From Owenia fusiformis (lineage: Eukaryota > Annelida > Polychaeta > Sabellida > Oweniidae), in assembly GCA_903813345.2 (NCBI GenBank), contig CAIIXF020000006.1:33081524-33145523 (forward strand): DNA of 64,000 bases. Direction: 5' to 3'. Positions 1 through 11,436 of this stretch are shown in pieces. The notes under the pieces are model-generated. The model was not told the DNA's origin, did no database searches, and saw only the letters and a list, made by a program, of their open reading frames with translations. The position numbers and the translations under genes were made by a program. The number at the start of each line of letters is the position of its first letter. Position 1 is the first letter of the stretch.

Positions 1-885
1 CATATTTGAGCAGGCACATGTGGCATATATGGAGAGTGAATAAAATATATGTGCCATATATACGTATAGACTCATGTTGGTATCATGGTCATTGACACAC
101 TGGCATATTTGAGCAGGCACATGTGGCATATATGGAGAGTCAATAAAATATATGTGCCATATATACGTATAGACTCATGTTGGTATCATGGTCATTGACA
201 CACTGGCATATTTGAGCAGGCACATGTGGCATATATGGAGAGTCAATAAAATATATGTGCCATATATACGTATAGACTCATGTTGGTATCATGGTCATTG
301 ACACACTGGCATATTTGAGCAGGCACATGTGGCATATATGGAGAGTCAATAAAATATATGTGCCATATATACGTATAGACTCATGTTGGTATCATGGTCA
401 TTGACACACTGGCATATTTGAGCAGGCACATGTGGCATATATGGAGAGTGAATAAAATATATGTGCCATATATACGTATAGACTCATGTTGGTATCATGG
501 TCATTGACACACTGGCATATTTGAGCAGGCACATGTGGCATATATGGAGAGTCAATAAAATATATGTGCCATATATACGTATAGACTCATGTTGGTATCA
601 TGGTCATTGACACACTGGCATATTTGAGCAGGCACATGTGGCATATATGGAGAGTCAATAAAATATATGTGCCATATATACGTATAGACTCATGTTGGTA
701 TCATGGTCATTGACACACTGGCATATTTGAGCAGGCACATGTGGCATATATGGAGAGTCAATAAAATATATGTGCCATATATACGTATAGACTCATGTTG
801 GTATCATGGTCATTGACACACTGGCATATTTGAGCAGGCACATGTGGCATATATGGAGAGTCAATAAAATATATGTGCCATATAG
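1..885. repeat. 103-bp satellite array (about 8.6 copies)
   Basis: The segment beginning catatttgagcagg recurs at 1, 104, 207 and so on with a period of exactly 103 bp and almost no divergence; the main visible variant is gagagtgaa versus gagagtcaa. Each unit contains a local near-palindrome (ggcatatatgg ... gtgccatatat). The window begins inside the array, so its full length is unknown. It lies in a plastin intron if the gene continues past position 1. No coding capacity is claimed. Confidence 0.97.
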
Positions 886-1265
886 TTATTTATTTATTTA
901 TTGCATTACCACAAATACAATGTACATGGGTATAGCTAAAAAACTACAATATAAGATGATAAAACAAACTACTACAGTACTACACTGTTTGAATAAGGGG
1001 ATATATAATACAATAAAATACATAAACTTTGAGAAGTTTGCTTCACACTAGTTTGGAAAATTGGGTACTTAAATGACTTCATTGATTCTTTTCTGATAGC
1101 ATGTATTGATGAAGTTGAGTATGTCAGACATATTAGTTTTATATTGCATGATAAATGTGAATTTTTTTTAGCATTGTCTAAAGTGGTAAAAGATGGACAC
1201 GATTTTTTGATTGATGAGTAAAGGTTTTTCCTTTCATTAGTATATAATTTACATTGTGTCACAAA
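886..1265 (-). mobile_element. 5'-truncated LINE 3' end inserted in the satellite
   Basis: Read on the minus strand this is the tail of a non-LTR retrotransposon: a decayed C-terminal reading frame containing TQCKLY, then AGCTATACCCAT...ACAAATACAATG...GCAATAAATAAATAAATAA. The same tail and protein end recur on the plus strand at 38953-40905. The satellite sequence gccatata(g) is present at both junctions (877-885 and 1266-1274), which fits an 8- to 9-bp target-site duplication. The satellite resumes directly after it. Confidence 0.85.
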
Positions 1266-1444
1266 GCCATATAGTATAGACTCATGTTGGTATCATGGTT
1301 ATTGACACACTGGCATATTTGAGCAGGCACATGTGGCATATATGGAGAGTCAATAAAATATATATGCCATATATACGTATAGACTCATGTTGGCATCATG
1401 GTCATTGAGACACTGACATATTTGAGCAGGCACATGTGGCATTT
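1266..1444. repeat. Satellite array continued, diverged edge
   Basis: About 1.7 further copies of the 103-bp unit follow the LINE insertion. They show more substitutions (ggttattgac, tatatatgcc, gttggcatc, attgagacactgac) than the copies at 1-885, as expected at the edge of an array. The remaining 1445-2152 is intron-like sequence in which I see nothing recognisable. Confidence 0.92.
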
Positions 1445-2152
1445 GAATAGACAATTTTTTCTCACAGTTTTCTGCGAGTTTAAATAATGAAGTCTGCAAG
1501 TGAAAAAGGCGTAATCTGCAGTGCAATCTAGCAAGTAAGGGCTGATAATGCTAGACAAACCAACTTGATGCAGTAATTCGTGGGATGTCTATGAGTCAAT
1601 GTGTGGGTCAGCAAGCAATTATACAACCACTAAGAAATAAATCTGGCATGTGAGATAATAAAGACTTGCTACTTGGATTTTCAATTCTGGAGACAGGTTG
1701 ACAGAAAATATCCTTCGATTTACTAAATAAGCATTAAAATGGCAATGTGTACGTGTTATGAAATTGGAAAATGGCCCAATCACAAATCGATAATTTTACA
1801 CATTTCATTATTTACACATGACAGACATGGACTTTATTTCTGAGAGGTCAGTCTCAGACTCATACAAGTTCTAGTTTTGTGTAGAATTGCAGACTCATTA
1901 ATGAGGTGGTATTCTATTTTGCACAAGTCAACAACATTTGTATTGCAAGAAAGACTGAAAATGTGTATAAAGTTACAAAAGTCCCTGAGCATGCATAACA
2001 TTTCATATAAAGGGTTTGCTTTTAGGTTTAATCTTAAGGTCTCTGCCTTCATAAGAACCACTGTGGAAATAGTTCAACAAATAGATCAGATTCAGGCATA
2101 ATTGTAATGAATTTACTTTATCTTTAAACTACAAATGAGTCAATCTTCTTAC

Positions 2153-2360
2153 CTTAATAACTTGCCATATTAGGCCCAGGACGAGATGTGGTTTTCCGGC
2201 TTCTAGATCTTCTGGTCCAATGTTAACAATATTACACCCAATAGACTGAGCCGAGTTTAGAGCCAGGATTAAGTTCTCATGTATTTTGTAGACATTTAGA
2301 TTAGTTTTGTTTATTGTTCTCTCATCTATTGTATCTGGTTGAGATCTGTTGATCATTTTG
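2153..2360 (-). CDS. PLS: Plastin/fimbrin exon: second half of CH1
   Basis: This 208-bp exon encodes the C-terminal part of the first calponin-homology domain of plastin, an actin-filament cross-linker. It reads [18 protein letters not shown], then [29 protein letters not shown] and [11 protein letters not shown], the diagnostic plastin CH1 helices. Splice sites on the minus strand are canonical: ctattttcag before the exon and ATTAAG/gtaaga after it. One base finishes the Cys codon shared with the 4166-4261 exon, then 69 full codons follow. The next exon (start of CH2) must lie beyond position 1. Family identity is certain from sequence; which paralogue is not. Confidence 0.96.
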
Positions 2361-2474
2361 CTGAAAATAGATAATACATAACTTTTATTGACGTTGACAT
2401 CAAGGAAGTATGGGATCGCATGGAATACCATTTTAAATGTTGAAATAAGAGATTAAGAAATTAGATAATACTTG

Positions 2475-3555
2475 TGCAATAACCAGAACAACGGCAACGC
2501 CAAAGCGTAGCGAATCCCATCGAACAGCCATGGATGGCATTTTTACAAACAAAGTATATAGCAAAAATGGCAGCCATTTTTCAAAATGGCCGCCTTCTAC
2601 CAAAAGTGTCATTAGACCATGTGCCATGCTTATAGTATTCACATACCAAATATGAACAAAATCGCTCTACTACTTTTCAAGATATAGTAAAATACGTTAA
2701 AATGGCGGCCATTTTTCAAAATGGCCACCTTCTACCAAAAGTGCCATTAGACAGTGTGCCGTGCTTATAGTATTCACATACCAAATATGAACAAAATCGC
2801 TTCACTACTTTTCGAGTTATAGTAAAATACGTTAAAATGGCGGCCATTTTTCAAAGGCCGCCTTCTACCAAAAGTGTCATAGGACAGTGTGTCATGCTTA
2901 TAGTATTCACATACAAAATATGAACAAAATCGCTCCACTACTTTTCGAGTTATAGTAAAATATGTTAAAATGGTGGCCATTTTTCAAAATGGCGGCCATT
3001 TTTCAAAATGGCCGCCTTCTACCAAAAGTGTCTTTAAGAAGCGTGCAATGTTTATAGTATTCACATACCAAATATGAACAAAATCGCTCCACTACTTTTC
3101 AAGTTACAGCAAAAATCGTAAAATAACGAGTAAAGGCCGCCATTTTTCAAGATGGCTGCCATGTGCTTCTTTAATATCTACATTTCTAGCTTTATTAATG
3201 TCCTATATAATTTTTTTACATCTCAAACATATTGCTATTACAGTTTGACATATTGCACCTAAATTACTGTAAATTCGGCACTAAAATGGCCGCCATTTTT
3301 AAATGAGTGGCCATTTTGAAAATCGGCTTTCGAGCAGAACTTCTACCCCCATAGGGTATATGTGTACAAAATATGAACAAAATCGGGCCAACGGTATTTG
3401 AGTTATTGCCCGGACGGACGGACGGACGTACGGACGGACGGACGGACGGACGGACGGACGGACGGACGGACGGACGGACGGACGTACGGACGGACGGACG
3501 GACGGACGGAGGCGTTCCCTATATCCCTCCGAACTTCGTTCGATGGGATAATAAT
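2475..3555. repeat. Dispersed repeat with internal ~140-bp tandem units and (GGAC)n tail
   Basis: It starts gccaaagcgtagcgaatcccatcgaac and ends ccctccgaacttcgttcgatgggataata, so ATCCCATCGAAC at one end is inverted at the other. Inside are four imperfect ~130-150-bp units (each with ccttctaccaaaagtg and atgaacaaaatcgct) built around palindromic AAAATGGCGGCCATTTT. A (GGAC)n minisatellite occupies 3412-3510. The ORF through it is only a product of the 4-bp repeat. A shorter copy lies at 24575-24890, and the 3' module alone recurs on both strands elsewhere in the window. Confidence 0.88.
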
Positions 3556-4165
3556 TGAGGATTTCTAACAGATGAACATCTTCTGCAATACATGTGCAGT
3601 TTCCAAAGCGTAATTACAAAGGGTAAGATATTGAGAATTACCTAAAAGCGCATATATAAAAAAAATTAAAAAAAATATTGCCAAAATTATTTTTAAGTTG
3701 TTATCACCAAAGTTATAACATACTTTATAGCTCCAGTATTTCTTTCTCTATATTAAATATAATCATCAATCGATAATGTATGTAAATAATCGAAACTAAT
3801 GCATTAAACTTCTGATACAATATTCAATAAAAGTTGAATTGCACTCATTGGAACTGTGCACTTGGTAGAGAGAATACTGTATATTATATCATTTATGATA
3901 TTTGTTCATCAATGGAGTGCCTTTAAGATATGGTGTTATTTATCTATGAATGATGCCTCCTTGGATGCACCCCCTCTGAGGAGTGAAATCATTTTTAATT
4001 CTTTACAACTATTTGGAGATTTAATTCACATGGGTGCACAGGACTTATTCCTTCCTAATAAACTACAGTACATTGCTAGGCAAACCATTTGTAGTCAAAG
4101 CAAACAATTTACCTGAACAGCATTTCAATGTGACTGTTCATGAATAACTGACTAAATGTACAAAC

Positions 4166-4261
4166 CAGAGTAAGATCCCGTCTTTAATCTTCTGATAGAG
4201 GTCTCTGCCCTCTGGGTGCAGAGGAAGGTATTTCTTACAATCCTCATCATCTTTGAAGTTT
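4166..4261 (-). CDS. PLS: Plastin/fimbrin exon: first half of CH1
   Basis: A 96-bp exon encoding NFKDDEDCKKYLPLHPEG then RDLYQKIKDGILL, which matches the start of plastin CH1 (vertebrate NDPDC...DGIVLCKMINLS). The acceptor is ttgttgtag and the donor CTCTG/gtttgt. The first base A completes the Arg codon begun by AG at the end of whichever alternative exon is used. The last two bases TG join C of the 2153 exon to give Cys, restoring LLCKMIN. Splice phases agree on both sides. It is the constant partner of the seven-exon array. Confidence 0.95.
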
Positions 4262-4300
4262 CTACAACAATATAGAAAGTCATAAGATACCTAATTACAT

Positions 4301-4660
4301 AACATAGAAATATGTGTTATTGTTACCATAAATGCTATATGAATTTATGTAAGCTGACTACATTTATTTGTGCAAAAAGTGTAATAAATATCTTATAACA
4401 TTAACATAGAAAAATATATTTGTGTTATTGTTACCATAAATGCTACATGAATTTATGTAAGCTGACTACATTTATTTGTGCAAAACGTGTAATTAATATC
4501 TTATAACATTAACATAGAAAAATATATTTGTGTTATTGTTACCATAAGTGCTACATGAATTTATGTAAGATGACTACATTTATTTGTGCAAAAAGTGTAA
4601 TAAATATCTTCAAACATTAACATAGAAATATGTGTTATTGTTACAATAAATGCAAAACGT
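4301..4660. repeat. ~108-bp tandem repeat, about 3.4 copies
   Basis: The string aacatagaaa recurs at 4301, 4403, 4511 and 4619, followed each time by tgtgttattgtta and, in the first three, gaatttatgtaag and gactacatttatttgtgc. Divergence between units is low. It sits just upstream (minus-strand sense) of the 4166-4261 plastin exon, inside the intron. No coding meaning. Confidence 0.9.
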
Positions 4661-6826
4661 GTACATTTTTAGGTGGGATAGTTAGCAAAGAAATATATGG
4701 TGGTTCATTTGACAGAATACCTAATTACCTATTACTAGAAAAAATTAGAAAGAACATATCCCAGGGAACATATCACGTGAGGTTTTAGCAACATAGAAGA
4801 TAAATACAAACATAATTGTTGGAAAATTGGATACTTATTATTGCAAACATAATGGAATATCACTACCTGGTTGCAACAACAAAATTGTGACAATTTTTTA
4901 AATACATCAAATGCTTTGTGGTACGTACATTTATGTCACAAACTATTATGGCTGTGAAATGGTGGTGATACAGGAATAAAAAGTTATATAATTAACATAA
5001 AGGTGTGGATGTACCAACATATACAAACTGTGAGTACTCAAAAGTGTGGGAGGGGTGGGTTTATAGATTATTATGTATAAAGAGACTTATGTATTCTGAA
5101 CAGATTTTTGTATAATTATAATCAAATGGAGACTACCCCTTAGAGGAAGGATCTGAGAGCTTGGATGCAAGCATATTTCCCCCAGTTTGGCCAGTGCCTT
5201 ATCTCTGAACATTTAGCAATAAATACACATAGATACAGATTACAAAGTTATATGTGCTACATGTCTATTTATTTACATTAAGATAACAAACCTTTTATGA
5301 TCTCATGACCCCATTCAACACAAGAGCCACATTTATTTGCTTTCAATATCAAACAATAAGCCCAAAGCATTCAAATCAAATGACCAAATTCAACCAATAA
5401 GACGACAAGAACATAAAATATTTGCAAAATGTACGAAAATGAATTTACATTCTGTGGCCTTATTTGACAAAATGATTTTGTGCCATCATGTATAGGCTCT
5501 TAAATAGTAATACCTCTGACAGGATACACAACTTGACATTAATAAACAAACAAAACTCTGTCTTAAGATCAGCTCCACTTTCTAAATCTGTACATGATCT
5601 TTAATTTATAAATCCACAAAATTAGATGTATATATTGGACTGATTATGAAGGCATGCCATATAAGAAAATGTAGCAAAGATATTATAAGAGGGTGTTTGA
5701 TGGAGTCACATGGTGAGTTTTGGTTTCCAAGTTTCATGAGAAATGGCACCAGGCAATGTCTCCCATGGTGATTTCTCTAAAACCAGGAAGAAGAAAGATC
5801 CAGGTGTAAATTACCACCACTCTGAATATTGTTATATTATATCAATTTTCCCCAGATAATTTCACTTTCAGTGAATTTCCCAGAGATTCAAGACTTGTCT
5901 AAAAATATTATGCAGGCCTTTCTTTTGTTCCCTTATGACTTAACAATTCCATTTTGGTTAAATTTATTAAGAATAAGAACCAAAAGGCAAATTACTTGTA
6001 TGTTTATAAAGAAATTCATCATGGATGGCAACAGATTAGATTATCACCTTCGGCTAATTTGTCCTATTTCACTCACAAAATGCCATACTATTGCTTGTAG
6101 AATCCATTCACTTTAATTTGATAAAATTATTAGGTATTAGACCTTTGAAGTCAGAATATGTGATTTTATTGGTAGTTGCTTTCAAACCTAGAGCTAAAAA
6201 GTTAGTTGCTTTCAAAGCTAGAGCTAAAAAAGTTGAACTCAAGACATGACATATCAAACACACTCATAAGTCAAGCAATTATACCAAGAAATAACAAGGA
6301 TGTTAGTCAATATATTATAGGAACTCCCACATATGCCTTATGCAAGATGCCAGCCATGAAGATGCAATAGAAGACAAACATGCTGACATTCAAAGGATAA
6401 AATTAAAATTGACATTTTTTAGCTGTTAACTAAATATGCTCCATGATACAACTGGTTTAACCAAAGGGCACTTCAGCCTGTACAAATAAATGTATAGAAT
6501 GCCAAGCAAACATTATATAAGTACTTTAAACTATATTATTAACATCAATCAATAAATCCTGAGCAAAGTACATCACAAATATGAAAATTTGTATCTAGTT
6601 ACCAAAATGAGAACATGCAAATATAACTGTATCAGGAATTTCTAGGAAAACTTCATTATGATAAACATAAACACATGAAGCTATGTAAAGATAACATTAA
6701 ACAAGTTTAGTGATTAAATGCCATGGTGGAGATATAAATGATTGCAGACAACATCAAATTACATGCAAACTTAACTCTATTTGTTCTTTCAAAAAACAAT
6801 TCAATGTACATGTTGCCATTGGTTTT
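4661..6826. other. Plastin intron, no further feature recognised
   Basis: AT-rich sequence with only short chance ORFs. The sole local structure seen is a duplicated gttgctttcaaa(c/g)ctagagctaaaaa at about 6176-6230. No exon-like segment with plastin similarity was found. Confidence 0.6.
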
Positions 6827-7589
6827 TAAGGTGCTATGGAAGTTAACAGGAAATGACAAAACAGGAAGTGACAATTTTTTTGCATTTTTAGACATTTTTT
6901 GAACAAAGATAACAGAGTTCTGTTTTGACCTCCAGTCAGTTCAACTAGTTCCAAATACCATTTTTTACAGGTCCAGGATCACAATATGCATGGTCAGAAT
7001 GACCCTTAACATATTGAAATAACCTTTTCAGCCCTCTTAAAATGTGACTGAAAAATAGCTAAAAGAAGGAGGTAGGAAAGGTCACTGAACAGAATCTTAT
7101 GAATTTTTCAGAAAATGTGCCCGATATATTGCTCTAAATGATACAATCTTTGAAAATTTGATATCATTCATAGAAAAAGAAATAAAATGAAAAAACTGAT
7201 TTGAAAAGCGATCTATTTTCCTTTTTATGACCGCCATTTTTGTTTAAGACAATTTTCTAAAATTTCAAAGATTGTATCAGTTAGGGCATTATATTGGGCA
7301 CATTTTCTGAAAAATTCAAAAGATTCTGTTCAGTAACCTTCCCTCGCTCCTACTTTTAGCTTTTTTTCAGTCACACTTTCAAAGGGCTAAAAAGGTTATT
7401 TCATCATGTTTAGGGTCATTCTGACCATGCACATTGTGATCCTGGTCATGTAAATGATATATGGAGATAGTTAAATTGACTATAGGTCAAACCAGAACTC
7501 TGTTATCTTTGTTCAAAAAATGTCTAAAAATGCAAAAATTTTTGTCACTTCCTGTTTCATCATTTCCTGTTAACTTCCATGGCACCTTA
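6827..7589. repeat. Large fold-back (inverted repeat) element
   Basis: Two arms of roughly 350 bp are imperfect reverse complements. Left, taaggtgctatggaagttaac followed by aggaagtgac and acaaagataacagagttctg; right, cagaactctgttatctttgt followed by gtcacttcctg and gttaacttccatggcacctta. The match continues inward through ggatcacaatatgcatggtc and the aaagattgtatca region near the centre (about 7200). No transposase is present and no clear target duplication was found. Probably a non-autonomous fold-back or MITE relic. Confidence 0.88.
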
Positions 7590-7706
7590 AGATGGTATAT
7601 GGCATAGTCCAAGAAGAATATAGTATACAGCATACAAGGTGTTTTAAAATGACTGTCCACCCAGGCAATTCACATGCCCCATTACATGAGCAATATCCCC
7701 CTTTTA

Positions 7707-7869
7707 TCCATCAGATCTTACTTGAAAATTGTTTCAAGAGAACAGGAACACTTAGACGCACAAATGGTTTTGATTGTTGCTCAGAATTCAGAATTTTACA
7801 GTCCATCAGATCTTACTTGAAAATTGTTTCAAGAGAACAGGAACACTTAGACGCACAAATGGTTTTGAT
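7707..7869. repeat. 68-bp direct duplication
   Basis: A 68-bp block (tccatcagatcttacttgaa ... aaatggttttgat) at 7707-7774 is repeated at 7802-7869 with essentially no difference, 95 bp apart. A recent local tandem duplication in the intron. Confidence 0.93.
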
Positions 7870-9403
7870 ATGAATATGAACACTGTAATAAGCACTGATC
7901 TGTGGCTATCATTACAATACACATGAGTTGACTTTGTAGAAGGGTTAATGGACCTAATATTAGTTTCCCCAAATTTATTTCTGTATTTCAAAACTAGATT
8001 GGCTCTTAGTAATGAACATGGAACAAAAGCACATATTTAAGATTAACTCTGAAACAAAAAACTTAATTTATTGACATTCCCACATTCATAAAAGTGTTCT
8101 GAACAAAACCAAACTTGCTTTGAAGTGAAACAATAATTTGTTCCAAACTGATTTTTTTGATATGATTTTGTTCAGTGACACTAATATTGTACTTACATAA
8201 TTGCAGGCAAGTTGCACCTTTAGCTATCTGGAATCTACCAATACAATATAACTGCTTGTTGGTTTCTTTTTGGCATATTAGCACAAGATCCTTGTGATGA
8301 CATGGCTACACTAAGATCCCATCACCAATCACCATAGGAAGAATCAAAACAAGTAGTACAGGATTTGTGAACAATTAATTTAATTTATTCACATACAGAC
8401 TACAGATTATGCCAGCAGACAGAATCAGCATAGAAAAAAAGACAGGTAAGCCATGTTCGACCCATCAAAATGAAATAGAGTCCTACATGTACTGGCGGAT
8501 TAGGTCTAACAAACGATCTATTACTTCTTCGAGGTAGAATGTTTGGTATTGAAAGTCTAATTTGAAAAATATAGAATAATAATATAGAATTTGAGTTTTC
8601 CCAATTTGAAAATTACATGGGATATGTTGTTCTAAACTTTGTCACATTTCAATATAGCTATTCCTATGTCCCTAAGGCATTAACTGGTATTTGGGTTATC
8701 AAAGATTTTGAAGTGAGAGGCAATTTTGAATTGAGTGGCCATATTGTAAATTCCTTCATGAGCAGAGGTCCTTTGCTCCTCCAAATCTTATCACTGGTAT
8801 TTAAGTTTTTCAAAAGAGTGGGGAACTTGAAAACTATACACTAGAATAGTAGCTAGCATAATCTGTTTGTATTTAAACAAATGCACCATCAAAATATAAT
8901 GAATATTCCACTTTCTCTTTTGGAAAAATACCATATCATTCTTGGATATGTACCAAATATGCTTCTTCTTCAGGTATGGATAGGAAACTGTACTCAAAAT
9001 GTTTCTATACTATAGAGTTGCTAAAGCTTCTTCTACTATTCTTGTATGGGACAATATACATGGTATCTGCCAGTGATATGTATGGTGATAGGACCATGCC
9101 ATCACAATGTCTTGCTTTAGATTTAGTTAACCCCATACAAGAGTTTAGCTTTAACATCCACTTGTACCTGCATTCATCTAACATGCGCAATCAAGCCAAG
9201 TTATACATACATGTATTTTGAGAACATCTCTAACAATGTCAAACAACATTGGAACTCAATAACAAACTATCATATATATAATAATAATCCTCATAAATAA
9301 AGCTGTTTCCAGATATACTTCAATAAATTTCAGTATCTAGACTAAAAGCCCTGTGTATATTTATCAACTACAAAAGGCATCACCCTGAATGTTATCGTTG
9401 TAC
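7870..9403. other. Plastin intron, unremarkable
   Basis: No exon or clear element. Around 8690-8810 there is a degraded piece of the dispersed ...GGCAATTTTGAATTGAGTGGCCA...GAGCAGAGGTCC...GGTATTTAAG module (compare 12400-12640), lacking the GGAC tail. Confidence 0.5.
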
Positions 9404-9576
9404 CTATTAATTGCATCTGCAAATGCAACTTGCTCAGAAAAGTGGTTAATTGAGTGAGCCGTATCATCAGATGATTTTTCTGACATTCCACCAAGGTGAT
9501 CAAGATTAGCTTGAGGACGAACCATTTTGCGGAACTTGTAGCCATGATCCCGACCTCGCTTCATACTTGCAAATAA
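9404..9576 (-). CDS. PLS: Plastin alternative exon 7 (3'-most, closest to CH1)
   Basis: 173 bp = 57 codons plus AG. It encodes LFASMKRGRDHGYKFRKM, then VRPQANLDHLGG, MSEKSSDDTAHS and INHFSEQVAFADAIN, aligning with the vertebrate plastin linker (GGTSEQSSVGTQHS...YAFVNWINK). The donor is AATAG/gtacaa; the acceptor ttatgaag is weak. It differs from its siblings in having one extra codon, HFSEQ, and FADAIN where others have DW or DF, so the conserved aromatic residue of the first CH helix is Ala. It may be a diverging or decaying exon, but the frame is intact. Confidence 0.85.
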
Positions 9577-9753
9577 CTTCATAACAAGCACAATCAGAAC
9601 TACTATATCCGACCATGAATAAGTTTATAAAAGTAAAATAAAGTTTGCCTAAAATAAGATATCAATCATAATTGGGTTAACATCAAGCAAATAAAAAAAG
9701 ACCACTGCAGAAACAAAAATCCTAAAAATATGTAACTTTTTGTATTGTCGTAC

Positions 9754-9923
9754 CTATTTATCCAATCACCAAAAGCTATTTGTTCTTCCTTTTTTACTGA
9801 GTGTGTTGTCCCCTCACTGGAGGCATCCGACATTCCACCTAATGTATCTATATTACGCCTTTTAGATATCATCTTTTTAAATGTATGGCCATAGTCTTTC
9901 TCTCTTTTCAATCTAGCATATAA
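9754..9923 (-). CDS. PLS: Plastin alternative exon 6
   Basis: 170 bp = 56 codons plus AG. It encodes LYARLKREKDYGHTFKKM, ISKRRNIDTLGG, MSDASSEGTTHS and VKKEEQIAFGDWIN. The acceptor ctcgctccag and donor AATAG/gtacga are canonical. The basic KKMISKRR stretch corresponds to the linker peptide after the second EF-hand, and FGDWIN to the first CH1 helix. Phase 0 entry follows the Met that ends the EF-hand exon; AG plus A of the CH1 exon makes Arg. Confidence 0.93.
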
Positions 9924-10146
9924 CTGGAGCGAGGAAAATAAGCAAAAGCATTAAATCATGTTGAATTGGAACATGTCTGCAGCGGAAATCCTGAAACAAA
10001 AGTGGCACCACCACAAAGGCAGATGGCTTGGTAGCTAGTAGCCAGATTGATGCAGGCAGCATAGAAAATATGTGCAATATCATCATGGGAGATATGATAA
10101 AATGCACAAAGTTGAGAGGCCTTGATAGGTGGAGCCACCAGAATAC

Positions 10147-10316
10147 CTATTCATCCAATCAGAGAAGCCAACTTGCTCAGATTTTCGAACAAAATGTGTG
10201 GTATCTACAGTAGATTTTTCTGAAGTGCCGTCTATGTAATCTACTTCTTCAATCTGTTTGAGCTTATCCAGATAAGAATGACCTGGCTCCTTCTTACGAT
10301 GACATTTGGATAGTAA
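10147..10316 (-). CDS. PLS: Plastin alternative exon 5 (acidic linker variant)
   Basis: 170 bp = 56 codons plus AG: LLSKCHRKKEPGHSYLDKLK, QIEEVDYIDG, TSEKSTVDTTHF and VRKSEQVGFSDWMN. Acceptor gattatcttcag; donor AATAG/gtattc. Same phases as the others. The segment that is basic in the sister exons (KKM-SKR) is here LDKLKQIEEVDYID, net acidic, so this isoform should differ in how the linker interacts with the EF-hands. A short hairpin, GGTG-GCTC-CACC, starts 8 nt into the following intron. Confidence 0.92.
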
Positions 10317-10650
10317 CTGAAGATAATCAATCAAAACATACAGAAAATAAAAATGAAAATAACATGAAAATGATAAGCTGCTTCGGATCACGGTTTAAAC
10401 TTTAGGGATAAGAAACAACTGAAAGAAAGAAACTATCACCATCCCTTAGGAAAAATATACAGCAAGTAACATATTCTGACTTTGTACTTCACCACAAATA
10501 AGGAACTTACCTCAACATCAGCATAAGCCAGAAACATGGTCTATGGTGAAACTAAAAAATAAAGCCTACTGTAACGTGTACAACACTAAATGTTAGTAAA
10601 TAAGCCATCAATTCTTACTCCACAGAATCATGTGACCTAACAATCTTTAC

Positions 10651-10820
10651 CTGGATATCCAATCTCCAAAACTAACTTGTTCATCCTCTTTGATTGTGTG
10701 TGTCGTACCTTCAGCGGAAGATGCAGATAGACCAGTGTGAGTTTGCAATTTCTCACGTTTTTTCACCAACTTTTTGAACTGACGACCAAAATCTTTTTCA
10801 GACTTTAGCCTCAAGAACAG
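10651..10820 (-). CDS. PLS: Plastin alternative exon 4
   Basis: 170 bp = 56 codons plus AG: LFLRLKSEKDFGRQFKKL, VKKREKLQTHTG, LSASSAEGTTHT and IKEDEQVSFGDWIS. Acceptor ttatcggtag; donor TCCAG/gtaaag. It has no in-frame Met at its start, which is why a simple start-codon ORF search does not show it well. The alignment with the other copies runs end to end with no gap. It belongs to the THTG subgroup together with the copies at 11437, 13013 and 13541. Confidence 0.93.
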
Positions 10821-11436
10821 CTACCGATAAAATAAATGCAATTAATGTTACTGTTGGAAAGAAATGTACACAAATATTAACAAGGATACTGTGTTCACAC
10901 AAAGCACAACCAGACGGGTTAAATAGTTCAGGAAAAGATTATCTAAAGCAAAGCTACTACAACGGTCCCACCAAAATGTGCCGAAACAGCTCAAATAAAT
11001 CAGAAGTATAGTGTACACTCAAAGCAGTGTTATTCCACATAATACTTTCCAAATATAGAAGATAACAAAGGTTACAAGATCATTCAATATTAGAGATGCA
11101 AAAACTTGTGGTTTTTAAGAAAGCCATGCCTTTAGCACTCATGCCCTAGTAATATATGATTTCAAAGGTTAAATGTGGTCTTGTTACCAATGCATTAATA
11201 GCCAGTATATATAGACTAATATACCTCAAATATTAGTACTTTCATCATGACATCTTGAATTGAGAAAGCATGGTGTCTAGTGGAGGCTCTCATAACATAG
11301 GTGAAACATAAAAAAAATCAAATCAGACAGCAAAAAGTAAGAGCACCATTCAGAGTGATGATGCAAAGTTAGGAGAAAATGAACATGTGATATGAAATAC
11401 GCAAACAGGGTAACACAAAATCTCTGTCCCTTATAC

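Noticed and set aside
806-1051. ORF across the satellite/LINE junction
   Set aside because: Starts in the 103-bp satellite and runs into an antisense LINE tail; no protein logic.
3373-3558. ORF of TDGR repeats
   Set aside because: Pure (GGAC)n minisatellite translated, part of a dispersed repeat found elsewhere without an ORF.
4301-4660. Tandem units considered as a CRISPR-like array
   Set aside because: Whole units repeat without distinct spacers and the DNA is clearly eukaryotic.
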